Assembly (NCBI GenBank): GCA_037102815.1
Contig: BTPP01000002.1
Location: forward strand, 3,162,001-3,226,000
From: Neurospora intermedia
Taxonomy: Eukaryota; Ascomycota; Sordariomycetes; Sordariales; Sordariaceae
Direction: 5' to 3'
Length of the DNA: 64,000 nt
Below the pieces are notes generated by a model, which saw only the letters and a program-made list of their open reading frames with translations, was not told the DNA's origin and searched no databases. Position 1 is the first letter of the stretch. Each line of letters begins with the position of its first letter. This document shows, in pieces, positions 36,538 to 47,812 of the stretch. The translations under genes and the position numbers were made by a program.

Positions 36538-36816
36538 TACAGTAGAGACCCCTGCAGTTACATCCTTCAGGAAGTGCATATACGCCTTTAAAAAAAAATA
36601 TGATCTGACTGGCTCAGTTGATTCCCAGCCACGACTATACACTATTGTAGACTAAACTCGGACAATTTCTGGTGCGTACACTGTATACACTTATATACCA
36701 GGTCCTGAGTACATAGTAAAGCGACCAAAGAGTCGAAGTTCAATATCTCATATATACCGTGTTGTGCATACAGTCCTCAGGTCTGACATACATGTAGTTT
36801 CAGGGATTCTACTGTA
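36538..36816. mobile_element. MITE-like element with CAGTAGA terminal inverted repeats
   Basis: About 275 bp, starting CAGTAGAGACCCCTG (36540) and ending CAGGGATTCTACTG (36814), flanked on both sides by TA. The ends are imperfect inverted repeats over roughly 25 bp. TA target duplication and CAGTAGA ends suggest a non-autonomous Tc1/mariner-pogo (Fot1-like) element. There is no coding capacity. The ends resemble those of the element at 60877-61221. Confidence 0.45.
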
Positions 36817-37587
36817 TCTGTACTCCCGAGAGGAAGGGTTGCACGACAGGAACTGCAACCGTGATGGCCACGTTATCAAGTAAGCTTGCACCTGATCGTC
36901 CAGCACCACGCGATTGCGGAGACCTCCTCCGACGGCAAAAAGAAGATGGAAGCGAGTTTTGACGAGAAGGTCGAAGACGGGAAAATCGGCAGGCAAATGC
37001 CGCGCGATCCGTCGGATCGATACATGTCCGCGTCGGCGGAAGAGTCGAGACTTGGTCAAGATTTTCTGGCGCAAGGGAACTGAAGCGAGTGAAACCTTCT
37101 GAGTGATAGGACCTGTCGGGCTGTCGGGGCGCCTACTGGAAATGCACAAGTCTAAAAAAGTTGGTGGTTACCGTGGAAGGAAACTGATGGCCAGAAATTG
37201 TCAGCTGTATCAAAGTCGGGACCTAGAATGTCGTCTGGCAAACGGCACCGGCAGCGGCAAGTCGTTGTGGTTGTCCAAGTTTTCGAAAAGTTCGCGTTGA
37301 TGTCGCTCCCAATTCCCAAAGCAGAACCTCAATGCCGTGTGGGGCATGCAGGTCGTTTCAATCCGGGCCGAAAAGAAAGCGGGCTACTGCAGTGTCGGGC
37401 GCGACTTCGCAAGAAATGTCAATTGTCAAGTGCAGCTTGTCAAGCCTGTCAAGACTTTATCACCGAATAGTACCTAGGGGCGCTGTCAAAGAGCCGTTCC
37501 CGTCTTGACGGGGACTTGTCCCAGGTCTCGCCTAGAGAATTCCTGCAATGGAGCTGTTCATCCAGATCTGATGGTCCATGTTCTGGC

Positions 37588-37901
37588 CGTTCCCACACTC
37601 AATCGCCTGTGCAGTCTTGGCGGACGTGTGCGTGTACACACACACACAACTTTTTGGCAAAACGGACCATCGATGAGATTTCATTTGCTTATATCTTTAC
37701 CAAATAAAGAGACGAAGGAAAATAGACTTAAGATTTAGAATCAGCGTACTCAGGACTATTAGAACTATAATCTTTTCCATAGCATAGTCAAATTTCTTCC
37801 TCTTCGTCTTTCGTTTCGATGGTCCGTTTTGCCAAAAAGTTGTGTGTGTGTGTACACGCACACGTCCGCCAAGACTGCACAGGCGATTGAGTGTGGGAAC
37901 G
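37588..37901. repeat. Perfect 86-bp inverted repeat with a 142-base spacer
   Basis: The left arm, 37588-37673, and the right arm, 37816-37901, are exact reverse complements, including an internal (AC)n tract and the block AACTTTTTGGCAAAACGGAC. The spacer is AT-rich and carries no coding frame of note. The arms could be MITE ends, a recent inverted duplication, or the stem of a hairpin transcript. I see no clear target-site duplication just outside the arms. Confidence 0.9.
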
Positions 37902-38446
37902 TAACTGGTTGTGCACCTTTTAACATACATAGCACCACACTCGTATATACACCTGAGAAATGACAATGTCAGGTCTGTAGGAATTAGGACACCTCTGAAA
38001 AGCTGTGTGATTTGCAGGCATCAAAGTTCTCCGTGTTGCCAGGTTTAACCAGCCATCCTAGACTTGGGGTTGCGGTTCCTTGCAATGCGGGGAACAACCC
38101 ACAATATCCACGAACCGGCGGTTTGTGGATTAACTTGTGGACTCGTATGGGGGTGATTTTGAGGGGAAGATATGGGGGAAACGTTGGGGGAGTGATGGGG
38201 TAGAAAAAGTGGGACGTCATCAAGGCTTTCAGGTCCCGTCGTGTAAGAAGGCTGGGATGGATACCTGACATGGGTAGAGGTAGGATCGAGTAACCATCTA
38301 GGGCACTTGGTGCTCTACTTAATGGGCCCCGACTGCCATCCCATCCCAACAACCCTTTCTCCTCATCCTGTTCCTGCTTTGTCTGGTCTGGGTCCGCGGT
38401 GTTTCTGTGTCATCTTGCCTATCCACCCCCTTACAACACATACAGC

Positions 38447-40124
38447 ATGGCCAGGCACGGGGGCCGTGATTCCCTCTCAGGGATCGAGAAGCCGGCGGTC
38501 GAAGCATCCGAGAACTATACACACAATGAGCAGCCAAACACTGGCAATCTCAATGTCCGCGCTATGGAACCTGAGGAGCGCATTCGTATCGAAAAGTCTC
38601 TCCTCCGCAAGCTTGATGCTCGGTGCTCCTACTTTGTTGTCATCTATATCTTGTAGGTGACTCGTTTTTGTTCAGTCTGCTTGGAGCCAATAAAACCGTA
38701 CTAACGACCTGGTAGGAACTACCTCGACCGAAACAACATTGGTGCCGCCCGTCTCAAGGGTCTTCAAGAGGATCTCAAGTTGACCGATACCCAATATGCG
38801 ACATGTCTCTCCATTCTTTACGTTGGATACATCCTCATGCAGATCCCTTCCAACATGTTCATCAACCGAATTCCCCGGCCATCGCTCTACATCTCGGCAG
38901 TCATGACGATTTGGGGTCTCATTTCGACCTTGACCGGTCTGGCCAAGGGCTTTGGTGGCATGGTGGCCATCCGTTTCCTGCTGGGCTTCGTCGAAGCCGC
39001 CTTCCTGCCCGGAGCGCTCTTGATTCTCAGCAAGTGGTACACCCGTCGTGAGCTGACCAAGCGCAACGCCATTCTCTTCTGCGGCAATCTCATCTCGAAC
39101 GCTTTCTCTTCTCTCGTCGGTGCTGGCGTCTTGTCCAACATGGACGGCGTACTGGGTCACAGGGCCTGGAGGTGGCTGTTCTATATCGAAGGCGCCGCCA
39201 CCATGTTCGTCGCCGTCCTGGCGGCTTTCATCCTTCCCGACTTGCCGACCAACAGCCGCGGCTTCACCGAGGAGGAACTCTTGGTTGCCCAGTTGCGCAT
39301 GACTGAAGATGTCGGTGAAGCCGATAGCGACTCGGCCGACATGGGGATCTTTGACGGCTTGATTATGGTCGTCAAGGACTGGAAGGTCTACCTGATGATG
39401 CTGACTTTCACTGCCTACACCACCGGCTTGAGCTTCAACGCCTTCTTTGTGAGTTTTCATCATGGTATCCTGTATGCACGCATCGGCTCATTGCTAACAA
39501 CACAACAAACAGCCTACACTCACTGGTACTCTCGGCCTGGCATATGTTCCCACTCTTCTTCTCAGCGCCCCTCCCTGGGTCTTTGCCTGCATCTTCTCAC
39601 TCATCAACGCCTGGCACTCGGATCGCAAACAAGAAAAGTTTGGTCACATTGTCGGCCCCATCTGCATGGGTCTTGTCGGATTCGTTATCAGCATGGCCAC
39701 CCTCAACAAGGCGGCGAGATATGTAGCCCTCTTCCTGCAAGCTGGCTCTTACGCTGGCTTCATCGTCTTTTACTCGTGGATCAGCTCTTCGTTCCCCCGC
39801 CCACCTGCCAAGCGTGCCGTCGCTCTGGCTATGATCAACGCTTTCAGCCAGCTTGGCAACGTCGCGGGATCGTACGTCTGGGACCTGAAGGAAAACGGAT
39901 ACCGCAAGAGCTACGGCATCGTGACGGCCATGTTTGGTGTCACGGTTGTCGGCTGCTGGGTGATCCGCATGGTGCTTGTCGACCAGAACAAGAAGCTTGC
40001 GCTTGGAGAGGAAAGTGCATGGGAGGTGCACGACGATGTGGCCAACCAGACGGCGAGAGTGGAGGGATTGAAGAGCGAAGGTGCCGATTTGAAGCCACAG
40101 ATTGGGTTCAGATATCTTGTTTGA
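38447..40124 (+). CDS. MFS transporter, anion:cation symporter (allantoate/nicotinate permease-like)
   Basis: Three exons, 38447-38652, 38716-39448 and 39513-40124, with introns of 63 and 64 bases; 516 residues. Splicing yields IYILNYLDRNNIGAARLKGL in the first helix, a hallmark of the Dal5/Tna1 ACS family. LSILYVGYILMQIPSNM and RFLLGFVEAAFLPGALLILS are helices 2-4. There are about twelve helices, with a central cytoplasmic loop around residues 235-265. Relatives import allantoate, nicotinate, pantothenate or other organic anions with protons across the plasma membrane; the substrate is not readable here. The start ATG (ACAGCATGGCC) has strong context. A HET-domain gene follows on the same strand. 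Confidence 0.88.
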
Positions 40125-40667
40125 TTCAGCGCCGGAAAGTGTATGTCTGTATGATTTATTTCAGATACTGGTTAATGATACCCCGAGAATTTCTTCGAAT
40201 GATTGTGAATTCATCTTCCCTTTTTGTCTTTGTGACTGTCGCGGAAGTTGCAGATACCCAACTTACACGTACATTCCATTCTATGTAACCTACCCCGCTA
40301 CTGGGTAGGTGTTTATGGCGGATAAAAAGTGATATGAATGGAAGGGACATCCACCTATTATGTGCAGCTCAGCTGCCTGCCGTGCACTCATAAAAGGTGC
40401 CTGCCGCAGGATTAACTAGCGTCTGCTTGCTCCTGCCTGCGGTACCTCGCCTACACAAGTCACAGCTGTCGCCGGATTAGATAAGGTACCTTCTCCATAG
40501 ACAGATCTCCGGCTTGTTATGCCCGGATGCAGGTAGTATTCTCCCAACGAGCCCCCAAAACATCCCGAGTTTCCACGCGTTCCCTCGTTTTTCAGAATTT
40601 TAATCTCGACCTTAACGGCGAGCTAACTGGCATTTCTTCTCACTTCAAATCTTACCCCTCAATTACC
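40125..40667. other. Intergenic between transporter and HET gene
   Basis: I see no gene. An ATG at 40527 is in frame with the HET protein and would add 47 residues without recognisable sequence. Confidence 0.5.
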
Positions 40668-42356
40668 ATGTGGCTGATCAACACACGCACCCTTGAGCTC
40701 GAGGAGTTCGTGGGCGCCGACATACCCGCGTATGCCATTCTTTCGCACACATGGGAGACTGGAGAGGTTACATTCCACGACGCCAAAGCAAAGCTACTGG
40801 GGAAACAGACCTCTCAAGGCGCCCGCAAGGTAGCAAAGGCATGTGAAGTTGCGGCCAAACATGGACTGGCCTATGCCTGGGTTGATACATGTTGTATTGA
40901 CAAGTCCAGTAGTGCGGAACTCACAGAGGCCATCAATTCCATGTTCCAGTGGTATCGCTCGTCGCAGATTTGCTTGGTCTACCTCTCCGATCTGAAAGCA
41001 GTCGAATTTAACGAAGAAATGTACACATCCCGCTGGTTCAAACGTGGATGGACGCTTCAAGAACTCATCGCTCCCTCCAGACTTATGTTCTACGACCAGG
41101 ACTGGAAGAAAAGGGGGACAAAAGAGGATTTGGCAAACCTACTTAGCAGGATCACTCGCATTGATATTGGAATCTTGTTGGATCCTTCCAGAATGTATAC
41201 TGTTCCGGTTGGCAAAAGAATGAGTTGGGCGGCTGACCGGCAAACAACGCGTTTGGAAGACAGGGCCTATTCTTTGCTGGGAATCTTTGACATCAACATG
41301 CCTCTCATATATGGAGAAGGCCCGAAGGCCTTTACAAGGCTACAAGAGGAAATTATACGGCGAAGCAACGATGTCAGCATCTTTTGCTGGCGGACCCAGG
41401 AAAATACACGTTGGCGCGGTATACTGGCCTCCTCGCCTGATGAGTTCAAGTGTGCAGCAGACACTGAGGATGATGTGGCTCTCAAGAACGGCCCTGAATA
41501 CACTCTGACAAACAAAGGTCTCCGAATTGAGCTCGACCTTGCGTCTGCCGGCCCGAACCTCTACTTCATGGCACTGTATTGTACCGACTACTTTAGGGAT
41601 GAGTGGGAGTGCATCTACTTGACGGCCATTGGTAAGGATTCGTACGCGAGGGCTCGACCACAAGAGCTTGTCCGTAAAGTCCGAAAGGGTTTGTTATGGA
41701 TCCGGAAGCAGTCTCAATACCTCACTGAGGAGATGGACTCTGAGATGTCGTCCATTACACTCAGGCATGCTTTGGATAGGTCATTTACGTTTGATGGGCT
41801 TCTACACACAAGGTTGGGATACCAGCTTGGCGGCACACATCCTGAACGTTTGTGGCATCACGATCATGCCGCGTTTCTTCATGTCGGTTACAAGCCTTTC
41901 GTCGGCTGTCATGTGTTGAAACCGGATCCAAGGCGCTTTGCCTCTGCGGTGATACTTGCGTTCGGCGTCACGAATGAAGGGCGCAGCTGGCTGTGTTTTG
42001 TAAAGAGACACACCACCTGTCCCTGGTCCCCTTTGCAGCGTGTCTTGAGCCGTGCTGAATGCCTGAATACTCCTGTCAACTGGTCTAGGGAAGTCAGGTC
42101 AAGCATAGTAGGCAGTATAGGTCAATACGGAATCTTTCGAGATCAGAAAGAGGATATGCTTGCCGCGACGTGGGCAACAGACTCCACATTTCTGACCGCT
42201 ACACTTGTCGAGGAAGTGCGAGATGGCTGCACCACGTATGTCATAAAGCTCCGAGAGAAAATCATTGTAAGCAGTGAGGATAGCCAGGAGCAGAATACGA
42301 GTGGACCAAAAGAGGGAGACAGAAAGTCGTGGCTGATGAGGGCTATCGGCCTTTGA
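40668..42356 (+). CDS. HET-domain protein (heterokaryon-incompatibility family)
   Basis: A single exon of 562 codons. I chose the ATG at 40668 because HET proteins commonly begin MWLINT or MRLINV. The HET domain spans about residues 20-150: AYAILSHTWETGEVTF, then AYAWVDTCCIDKSSSAELTE and SRWFKRGWTLQELIAPSRLM. A conserved RAYSLLGIFDINMPLIYGEG block follows (about 200-220), as in the HET-D/HET-E and similar proteins. The C-terminal 300 residues show no NACHT, WD40 or ankyrin repeats. HET domains trigger cell death on recognition of non-self in fungi; most family members, including short ones like this, have no known partner. Confidence 0.9.
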   Translation: MWLINTRTLELEEFVGADIPAYAILSHTWETGEVTFHDAKAKLLGKQTSQGARKVAKACEVAAKHGLAYAWVDTCCIDKSSSAELTEAINSMFQWYRSSQICLVYLSDLKAVEFNEEMYTSRWFKRGWTLQELIAPSRLMFYDQDWKKRGTKEDLANLLSRITRIDIGILLDPSRMYTVPVGKRMSWAADRQTTRLEDRAYSLLGIFDINMPLIYGEGPKAFTRLQEEIIRRSNDVSIFCWRTQENTRWRGILASSPDEFKCAADTEDDVALKNGPEYTLTNKGLRIELDLASAGPNLYFMALYCTDYFRDEWECIYLTAIGKDSYARARPQELVRKVRKGLLWIRKQSQYLTEEMDSEMSSITLRHALDRSFTFDGLLHTRLGYQLGGTHPERLWHHDHAAFLHVGYKPFVGCHVLKPDPRRFASAVILAFGVTNEGRSWLCFVKRHTTCPWSPLQRVLSRAECLNTPVNWSREVRSSIVGSIGQYGIFRDQKEDMLAATWATDSTFLTATLVEEVRDGCTTYVIKLREKIIVSSEDSQEQNTSGPKEGDRKSWLMRAIGL

Positions 42357-42633
42357 ATGGCTCATCGAAGTACACGAACTAAGAGACGCGATCAAGCGCA
42401 AAAGCATGTGGAAATTATCCTTGCAATTTCCCACCACGCCGGACGGTCGATTTCAGTCATTTCTATGTATGTACAAGAACGGATCGTCAGTGATCATTCG
42501 TCCGGACTCGTTTAAAGCTGAATATTCGAGAACAATGGCACATTCCCAGAAATGGATGCAGAACTCTTTCGGCACCTAGGACCCTCTCGCAGCCTCACAT
42601 CGCTATGGTACAACATCCCTCAATTGACCTTTT

Positions 42634-43853
42634 CTACTCGACCTTAATAACCACTTTACCAAAGTGACTTCCGCTCCTCAAGTACTTGATCGCCTCCTTC
42701 CCCTCCTCAAACCCAAACACCTTATCCACCACGGGCCTAATTTCATGCCTCTGATAGAACTCGCACATCTCCTCAAATCGGTCCCTGGGACCATTAATGA
42801 TTCCCTTGAGCGTCACAGTCCTCCTCAGCGCCAACACGTTTACATTCATCCTGCTCCCCTCACCACTGTCTTCCTTTCCGGCCGTATACCCAATGCAAGA
42901 GATCAGCCCGCCAAACGCAATGCAATCCAGCGCCTTGTACAACGTCCCCGCCCCGCCCGTCTCGAGAATGATATCCGCCCCGTCGTTCTCTCCCGTAATC
43001 TCCATCACCTTCTTCTCCCAGTCGGGCGTAGTCTTGTAGTTAATCACATGATCGGCGCCCAACTCCTCCTTAGCCCTGCGCAGCTTCTCGTCGCTCGAAC
43101 TCGTGATGATGGTCCGCGCCCCGGCCGCTTTGGCAATCTGCAGTCCTGCAATAGCCACGCCGCCCGTTCCCTCCAGCAGCACCGTTTTGCCCTGCAACGG
43201 CTTCTTCGCACCATCATTCTCTGCCTTGGTGGCCCAGGTGCCAAAGGGCTCCATCCCGAAAATGGCCATCCAAGCTGTCACGGCGGCAATCGGCAGGCAA
43301 CTCGCCTCCTCGTCGGTCAGGTACTCGGGAACCCGGACGAGGCCGGTGGAGGGAAATACGCGGTAGGTCTGCAACACGCCGTCGAGAGGCTTTCCGAGCG
43401 CCGAGGCAAGGTGCTTGGCGGTGATTTGGCCGGTGAGGTGGGATTGGCAGAAGGTGGAGAGGACGCGATCGCCTACTTTCCAGACAGACTCCGAGGCGCC
43501 GGGGCCGAGGGGGCCTACGGCGGTGATAATGCCGAGGGCGTCGGAGCAGGGGACGAGGGGAGTGGCACGCCTGGAATAGGCCTCGTAGTGGTTGTATTCA
43601 CCGTTCGTTACTGCGGGGGGTTGTCAGCTTTGTCCGTATATATACATGGTCATGTTGGGACTTGAGCGAAATTGTGGTAAAGGTAAACGAACAACATACC
43701 CTCCGTATCACGGTAGTTAAGAGAAACAGCCTTGATCTTGACCAACACTTCGTCCTGGCCGGGGGTAGGCATGGGCGCGGTGCCACGAGTGAGGTTGTCG
43801 AAGCCATCTTCGAATGTGTGCCACTGCTGGACTTCCTTTGTTTGAGTAGACAT
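42634..43853 (-). CDS. Medium-chain dehydrogenase/reductase (zinc-type ADH-like, quinone oxidoreductase-like)
   Basis: Two exons on the minus strand, 43853-43700 and 43610-42634, with an 89-base GTATGT...CAG intron; 376 residues. The GroES-like N-terminal domain includes PGQDEVLVKIKAVSLNYRD and LVPCSDALGIITAVG. The Rossmann fold carries VLLEGTGGVAIAGLQIAKAA with the glycine motif, then TSSSDEKLRRAKEELGADHV. The catalytic-zinc Cys/His ligands of classical alcohol dehydrogenases are not apparent, so it is probably a zinc-free NADPH-dependent reductase acting on quinones or enones. Its own promoter and the unknown gene at 44456 are upstream, with no sign of a metabolic cluster. Confidence 0.85.
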
Positions 43854-44455
43854 GGTGAAGTTGTCTTTACGTTGGAAGATCGGCCAAGGTGGGCTGAGGT
43901 GTGAGCTTTGAGTGATCTTGATGAAGACACTTGAATGTTGTAAAAAGTGCAAGTGAGGGAGTTTATATAACTGTCGCGGTGTGAGACTGATGTAACAAGC
44001 TGATAAATGTGGTAGTAACCGCTTCGCGATGTGGATCACCCATGGGATCGCGATTTGTAAGACAGGACGCCCTTTCCCTGAGCTTCCCCACTATGTCTTG
44101 GCACAGAAGGTCTTCTTGCACGATGTTGAAGACATGGGACACTCGAGCGTCACGCATCAGCATCATGTCAATCTGATGAAACGAAGGATTCAGTAAGGTG
44201 TCAATGATCTACTCTTCACAACAAAACTACTGTTTCATTGCCGCGGCTCATGGACAGCATTCCCTTCCCGTCAACGCGCCGTGTGAGTCCCATCGGACAA
44301 CCACCATTTCCAGACAAGCTTTATGAAAGAGACATCGCGAAAACCAAGTCCATATTGATATCCAGCCAATACCACCACGCTTATTCCATCACTTGTACCC
44401 AACAGGATTACCTAAGCCCAATCAACAGATGATCATTGCCGGCCCCATCAAGGGC
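43854..44455. other. Intergenic between reductase and unknown gene
   Basis: There is no supported gene. Short frames on both strands lack motifs. Confidence 0.5.
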
Positions 44456-45922
44456 TCAAAGCTCAATCAACAACTCCTCCGTATCCTTCAAGTCCTCCAT
44501 TTCACAAGCCATTACCCTTTCCGGCTCAGTCATTCCAAATCCACATCCAGTGTTCTTCTCTGCCTGTTCCAAATGCCACATCCACTCATCAACACTCCTG
44601 GCGAACTGGTACAACACAAGCTGGCGTTCCTGAACCTTGCCAAGGCGAGGAAAATCGCTGCTCCGACGCATGTAAGCCAAGCTCTCCATCTCCAAGTCCC
44701 ATCCGACTAGCCAGGCGTGGGGGTCACGACAGCCCCAGTCTTCCATGGGGATAGGAGGTAATGGAATGATGATATTGTTGCTGATGTTGGTGGACTCGGT
44801 GTCTTTGAGGGAGGCGTGACTTTTCATTCTGCGAATGCTGCTGTTGTTGTTCACATCGTTTGCTTTTTTCAATGAGACGCAGCTTTTCATCGTGCGAATT
44901 GAACCAGACCGGATTAATTGAGGTGGAACGTGTGGTTGAGCCTGAGCCTGAGCCTGATCCAGCTTCTTGAGAAGATAAGCTTTGCGTGCCTCAACAACAT
45001 GTTGAACAACCTTCTTCATCACATATGGATGAATAGGAAAACACGCTTCCTGAATGTACTTCTCCTTTGCTGCTCTAGCCACCAGCGGATGTGGCCCGTT
45101 CAACCGGTCGCCAACGATGTTCTTGTTCCCTTTTTTTCTGTGAACTTGAATGGAGAAGAAGATATCGTGGAGGCTCTCCTTGTGAAAGTCAACGAGCTTT
45201 TGCCCGTCTCCTGTCTTCTGAGCTTGGCTGTACAACACCGGCCGGTCTTCCATGCTCATATTCGCAAAGTATTCTCGCAAAAACTTGGCTGTCAACTGCG
45301 AGAGTTTTTGCATGTCATCGCGTTGATAGGTGAGGCCGCCCATGAGGTTGACGGTTTCTATGGGACTGAGAAAAGAATCCTGTGATAGGAAAACGAAGCC
45401 GGGAATTTGTGTGAAGAGTTTGTGACGGACGATCTCAATCCACGAATGGAGTTCGGACTCTCCTTGCATTTGACCAGCCCAAATCTGTTCGAGACGCGAA
45501 GGTCTAGTGGTTTGCTGGTGGTAGAACTTGATGGGGACTTCGTATGGCCTGTGGTTGGCGGCATACAGGGTTACTGTGACGGTTCTCTGTGGCGTGTTGA
45601 CCACGGCCCGTGGAGCCGTTGCGGGTATGTTGGACGCGCCGCGTCGAGGGACAAGCACTCGTGATTCTGCCTTGTTGTCTTCATGGTCATGGGTTCGTCG
45701 TGGAGTTTGCTTCGAAAGGTCGTTAGACCCTAGTGACGGCGGTAGAAAAGTCTGCTTGGTTGTCGTGTCATTGGACGTTCTAGGGCTAGCTGAAGGAGGT
45801 TCGATCGTGTACCGTGATGACAAAAGCGGACTGGGATGCAAATTGATCGCGTAACGGTAAACACGCAGAAATGGGTCCGTATCGTTGAGAAGAGGCTCTT
45901 GTTGATCCAGTAAACTATCCAT
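44456..45922 (-). CDS. Hypothetical protein, 488 residues, unrecognised
   Basis: A single exon beginning MDSLLDQQEPLLNDTDPFLRV. Residues of about 30-120 are Ser/Thr/Pro-rich and probably disordered. Residues of about 110-340 look globular and helical (HSWIEIVRHKLFTQIPGFVF, LTAKFLREYFANMSMEDRP, HPYVMKKVVQHVVEARKAYL). A Gln/Ala run and two RMKS-type basic repeats (RTMKSCVSLK and RRMKSHASLK, about residues 345-380) follow. The tail ends in WMWHLEQAEKNTGCGF and an acidic end. There is no signal peptide or membrane segment. I do not recognise the family. The even amino-acid composition and intact length argue for a real gene. Confidence 0.6.
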   Translation of the reverse strand: MDSLLDQQEPLLNDTDPFLRVYRYAINLHPSPLLSSRYTIEPPSASPRTSNDTTTKQTFLPPSLGSNDLSKQTPRRTHDHEDNKAESRVLVPRRGASNIPATAPRAVVNTPQRTVTVTLYAANHRPYEVPIKFYHQQTTRPSRLEQIWAGQMQGESELHSWIEIVRHKLFTQIPGFVFLSQDSFLSPIETVNLMGGLTYQRDDMQKLSQLTAKFLREYFANMSMEDRPVLYSQAQKTGDGQKLVDFHKESLHDIFFSIQVHRKKGNKNIVGDRLNGPHPLVARAAKEKYIQEACFPIHPYVMKKVVQHVVEARKAYLLKKLDQAQAQAQPHVPPQLIRSGSIRTMKSCVSLKKANDVNNNSSIRRMKSHASLKDTESTNISNNIIIPLPPIPMEDWGCRDPHAWLVGWDLEMESLAYMRRSSDFPRLGKVQERQLVLYQFARSVDEWMWHLEQAEKNTGCGFGMTEPERVMACEMEDLKDTEELLIEL

Positions 45923-47812
45923 GTTGGTAGCAATGCTGATAGTCGTTGATGCGATGGTGATATTTTCGCGCCTGAGTTGTCTTCAGTTGACCGTGGAAGT
46001 CCAGTGGTTTAGGGCTCTTTGGAATTTAACCTGATCCCCAGCAAGTGTTGTCGGGTGTTGCCTTCCTGTTTGTCCTGGGTCATGGCTAGCACCATGATTC
46101 ACTTCGTTGTATCACTTTCCGCTCGAAGCAACCGTTTTCCATCACATAGGAAATTGGTATTGTCTGATTGGAGAGAGCAACCCAAAGTCAACCGTCGACA
46201 ACTCCTCTGGCGCTATTAAAGGTGATTGTAAACTCAATGACAAATTAACCTAGTGGCATGACTTCTTCTTCCTTGTGATCCTACAAGTGAAGTGAAGGGA
46301 TAGGCCATAACCAAATTTTCTCGCCGGGATTTAGGAGACATCTAGCAAGAAGTCGGGCTGATCTAGATAACTAAGGTCGGCCTTTGAGCTGCCCCTGGTA
46401 ATGTTGGTGAGCAGTTACGTATAGAGTCCCGCTCATGGTGTATCAAGACAGCTGCACGTGTATCATCACACAGGCCGGGAACCGGTGAAAGTTTGTTTCG
46501 GAGCCAGTGCCGTGGTGTATACGCAAAGACACTTAAACTGCGGGCTTGAGGATTGACATGATATCTGTAGAAGTTTTGATTGTCAAAATCGAGTAAAACT
46601 ATCTTCCAGATCGTATTTCCCGATTTCTGAGGCCGGCCCGAGAAAATCTGTTCTCGGGCAGGTTGGTTCAAGTCAGTTGTTGTATTTTGCAGAATTTGAT
46701 GCCGCAACTTTTGGCTGGGGAAGCATCGATATGAGTCAGAGCGCAGTGACAGCCGCAATTGCCGTGATCGGTCGTCCACAACTTCTTATCAACTTGAGTT
46801 CCACTTGTGACATGATGGCAGTGTGAGATGAATTACAAATGAAACAGTAGGTACCTCTAGGAGGGGCGATGATGTAGGTTGACTTTTACAGCTGAGCGAA
46901 GAAAGTTCATTGGGGGGGACCACTGAATGGCTGGAAAGATAGATGGGTCTGATGGTAAGTGGAAAGTGTGGTAAGATGACTTGGGGGGTGAAGGTAGAAA
47001 TTAGTGTGCGGAGAACAGCCAGAAATTATAGCCCTTCAATGTTATTGCCCTGATGCATGTCGTTCTAGGGCCAGGGAAAGGGCAAACTGACGGAATGAAT
47101 CACTGCTGACATGTAGGGCAATAGTAGGCGATCTCCTCGTGTGCTACAGTTCCGCAAACCACCGGCAGTGGTTACCTGTATGAGGGCAAAGAGACAGAAC
47201 GGACCTGACCGACAGAAATAAAACCTCATTGCTGGTGTTAACGGGGAAGGAGGCATTCGGATCAATTCTGAAAGGGCAGCTTGGGCTTCATTTTGTGCAG
47301 GGGTGAAAAAGCAGGTGAGATGGGTTAGGATGTCGTTATGATGGGGCGGGAGTCGACCCGCAGAATTAGCAATCAACCTTGTACTGGGTTAGGCCACCCG
47401 AACTCCCGCTTGAACTCGGCCACATGGTTGTCGTTGCCATCCGCTGTAATCACCCCTTTGGTTGATCCATGAAGATTTCGCTATGAGGACGGTAAAAGTA
47501 CTGAGAGAGAGTATAGCAGTTTAACATGGTGTTCATGATAAGGCTGTTCAACCTCAGCCTTTGGTCAAGTAAGGCGGGTTGAGGGAGTCCCGTTGACGGA
47601 TGTGGCTTGGTGGGTGATGAGAAGGCGCCTCGATGACTCAACAGCCGTCATCGGAGGAGGGACATGGAGGTAAATAACCGCCTTCTCCCCATTCTCTGTA
47701 TCCTGGAACCTTCCCCTCCTCAGACCTCAAGCAGGTGTCGATATCACGGTTCCTCGATACTGAATCAACCAATCAAGCGCCAACCACTGCGAGATTATCT
47801 CATATTTCAGCC
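45923..47812. other. Intergenic, 1.9 kb
   Basis: I see no supported gene. Frames of 60-140 codons on the minus strand (46363-46779, 47065-47376) have no recognisable motif. The right part is the promoter of the GFA-family gene. Confidence 0.45.

Larger units (their letters stand above)
33488..38446. other. 5 kb gene-free gap with repeats
   Basis: I see no supported gene. The gap holds a TA-flanked MITE-like element (36538-36816), a perfect 86-bp inverted repeat (37588-37673 and 37816-37901), a G14 run (35504-35517), a short CCCGAA tandem near 35180 and a degenerate tRNA-like stretch near 34765-34828 on the minus strand. The last part is the promoter of the transporter gene. Confidence 0.5.

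Noticed and set aside
42664-43665. 333-codon plus-strand frame antisense to the reductase gene
   Set aside because: No motifs; the minus strand encodes a well-conserved Rossmann-fold enzyme across the same bases.
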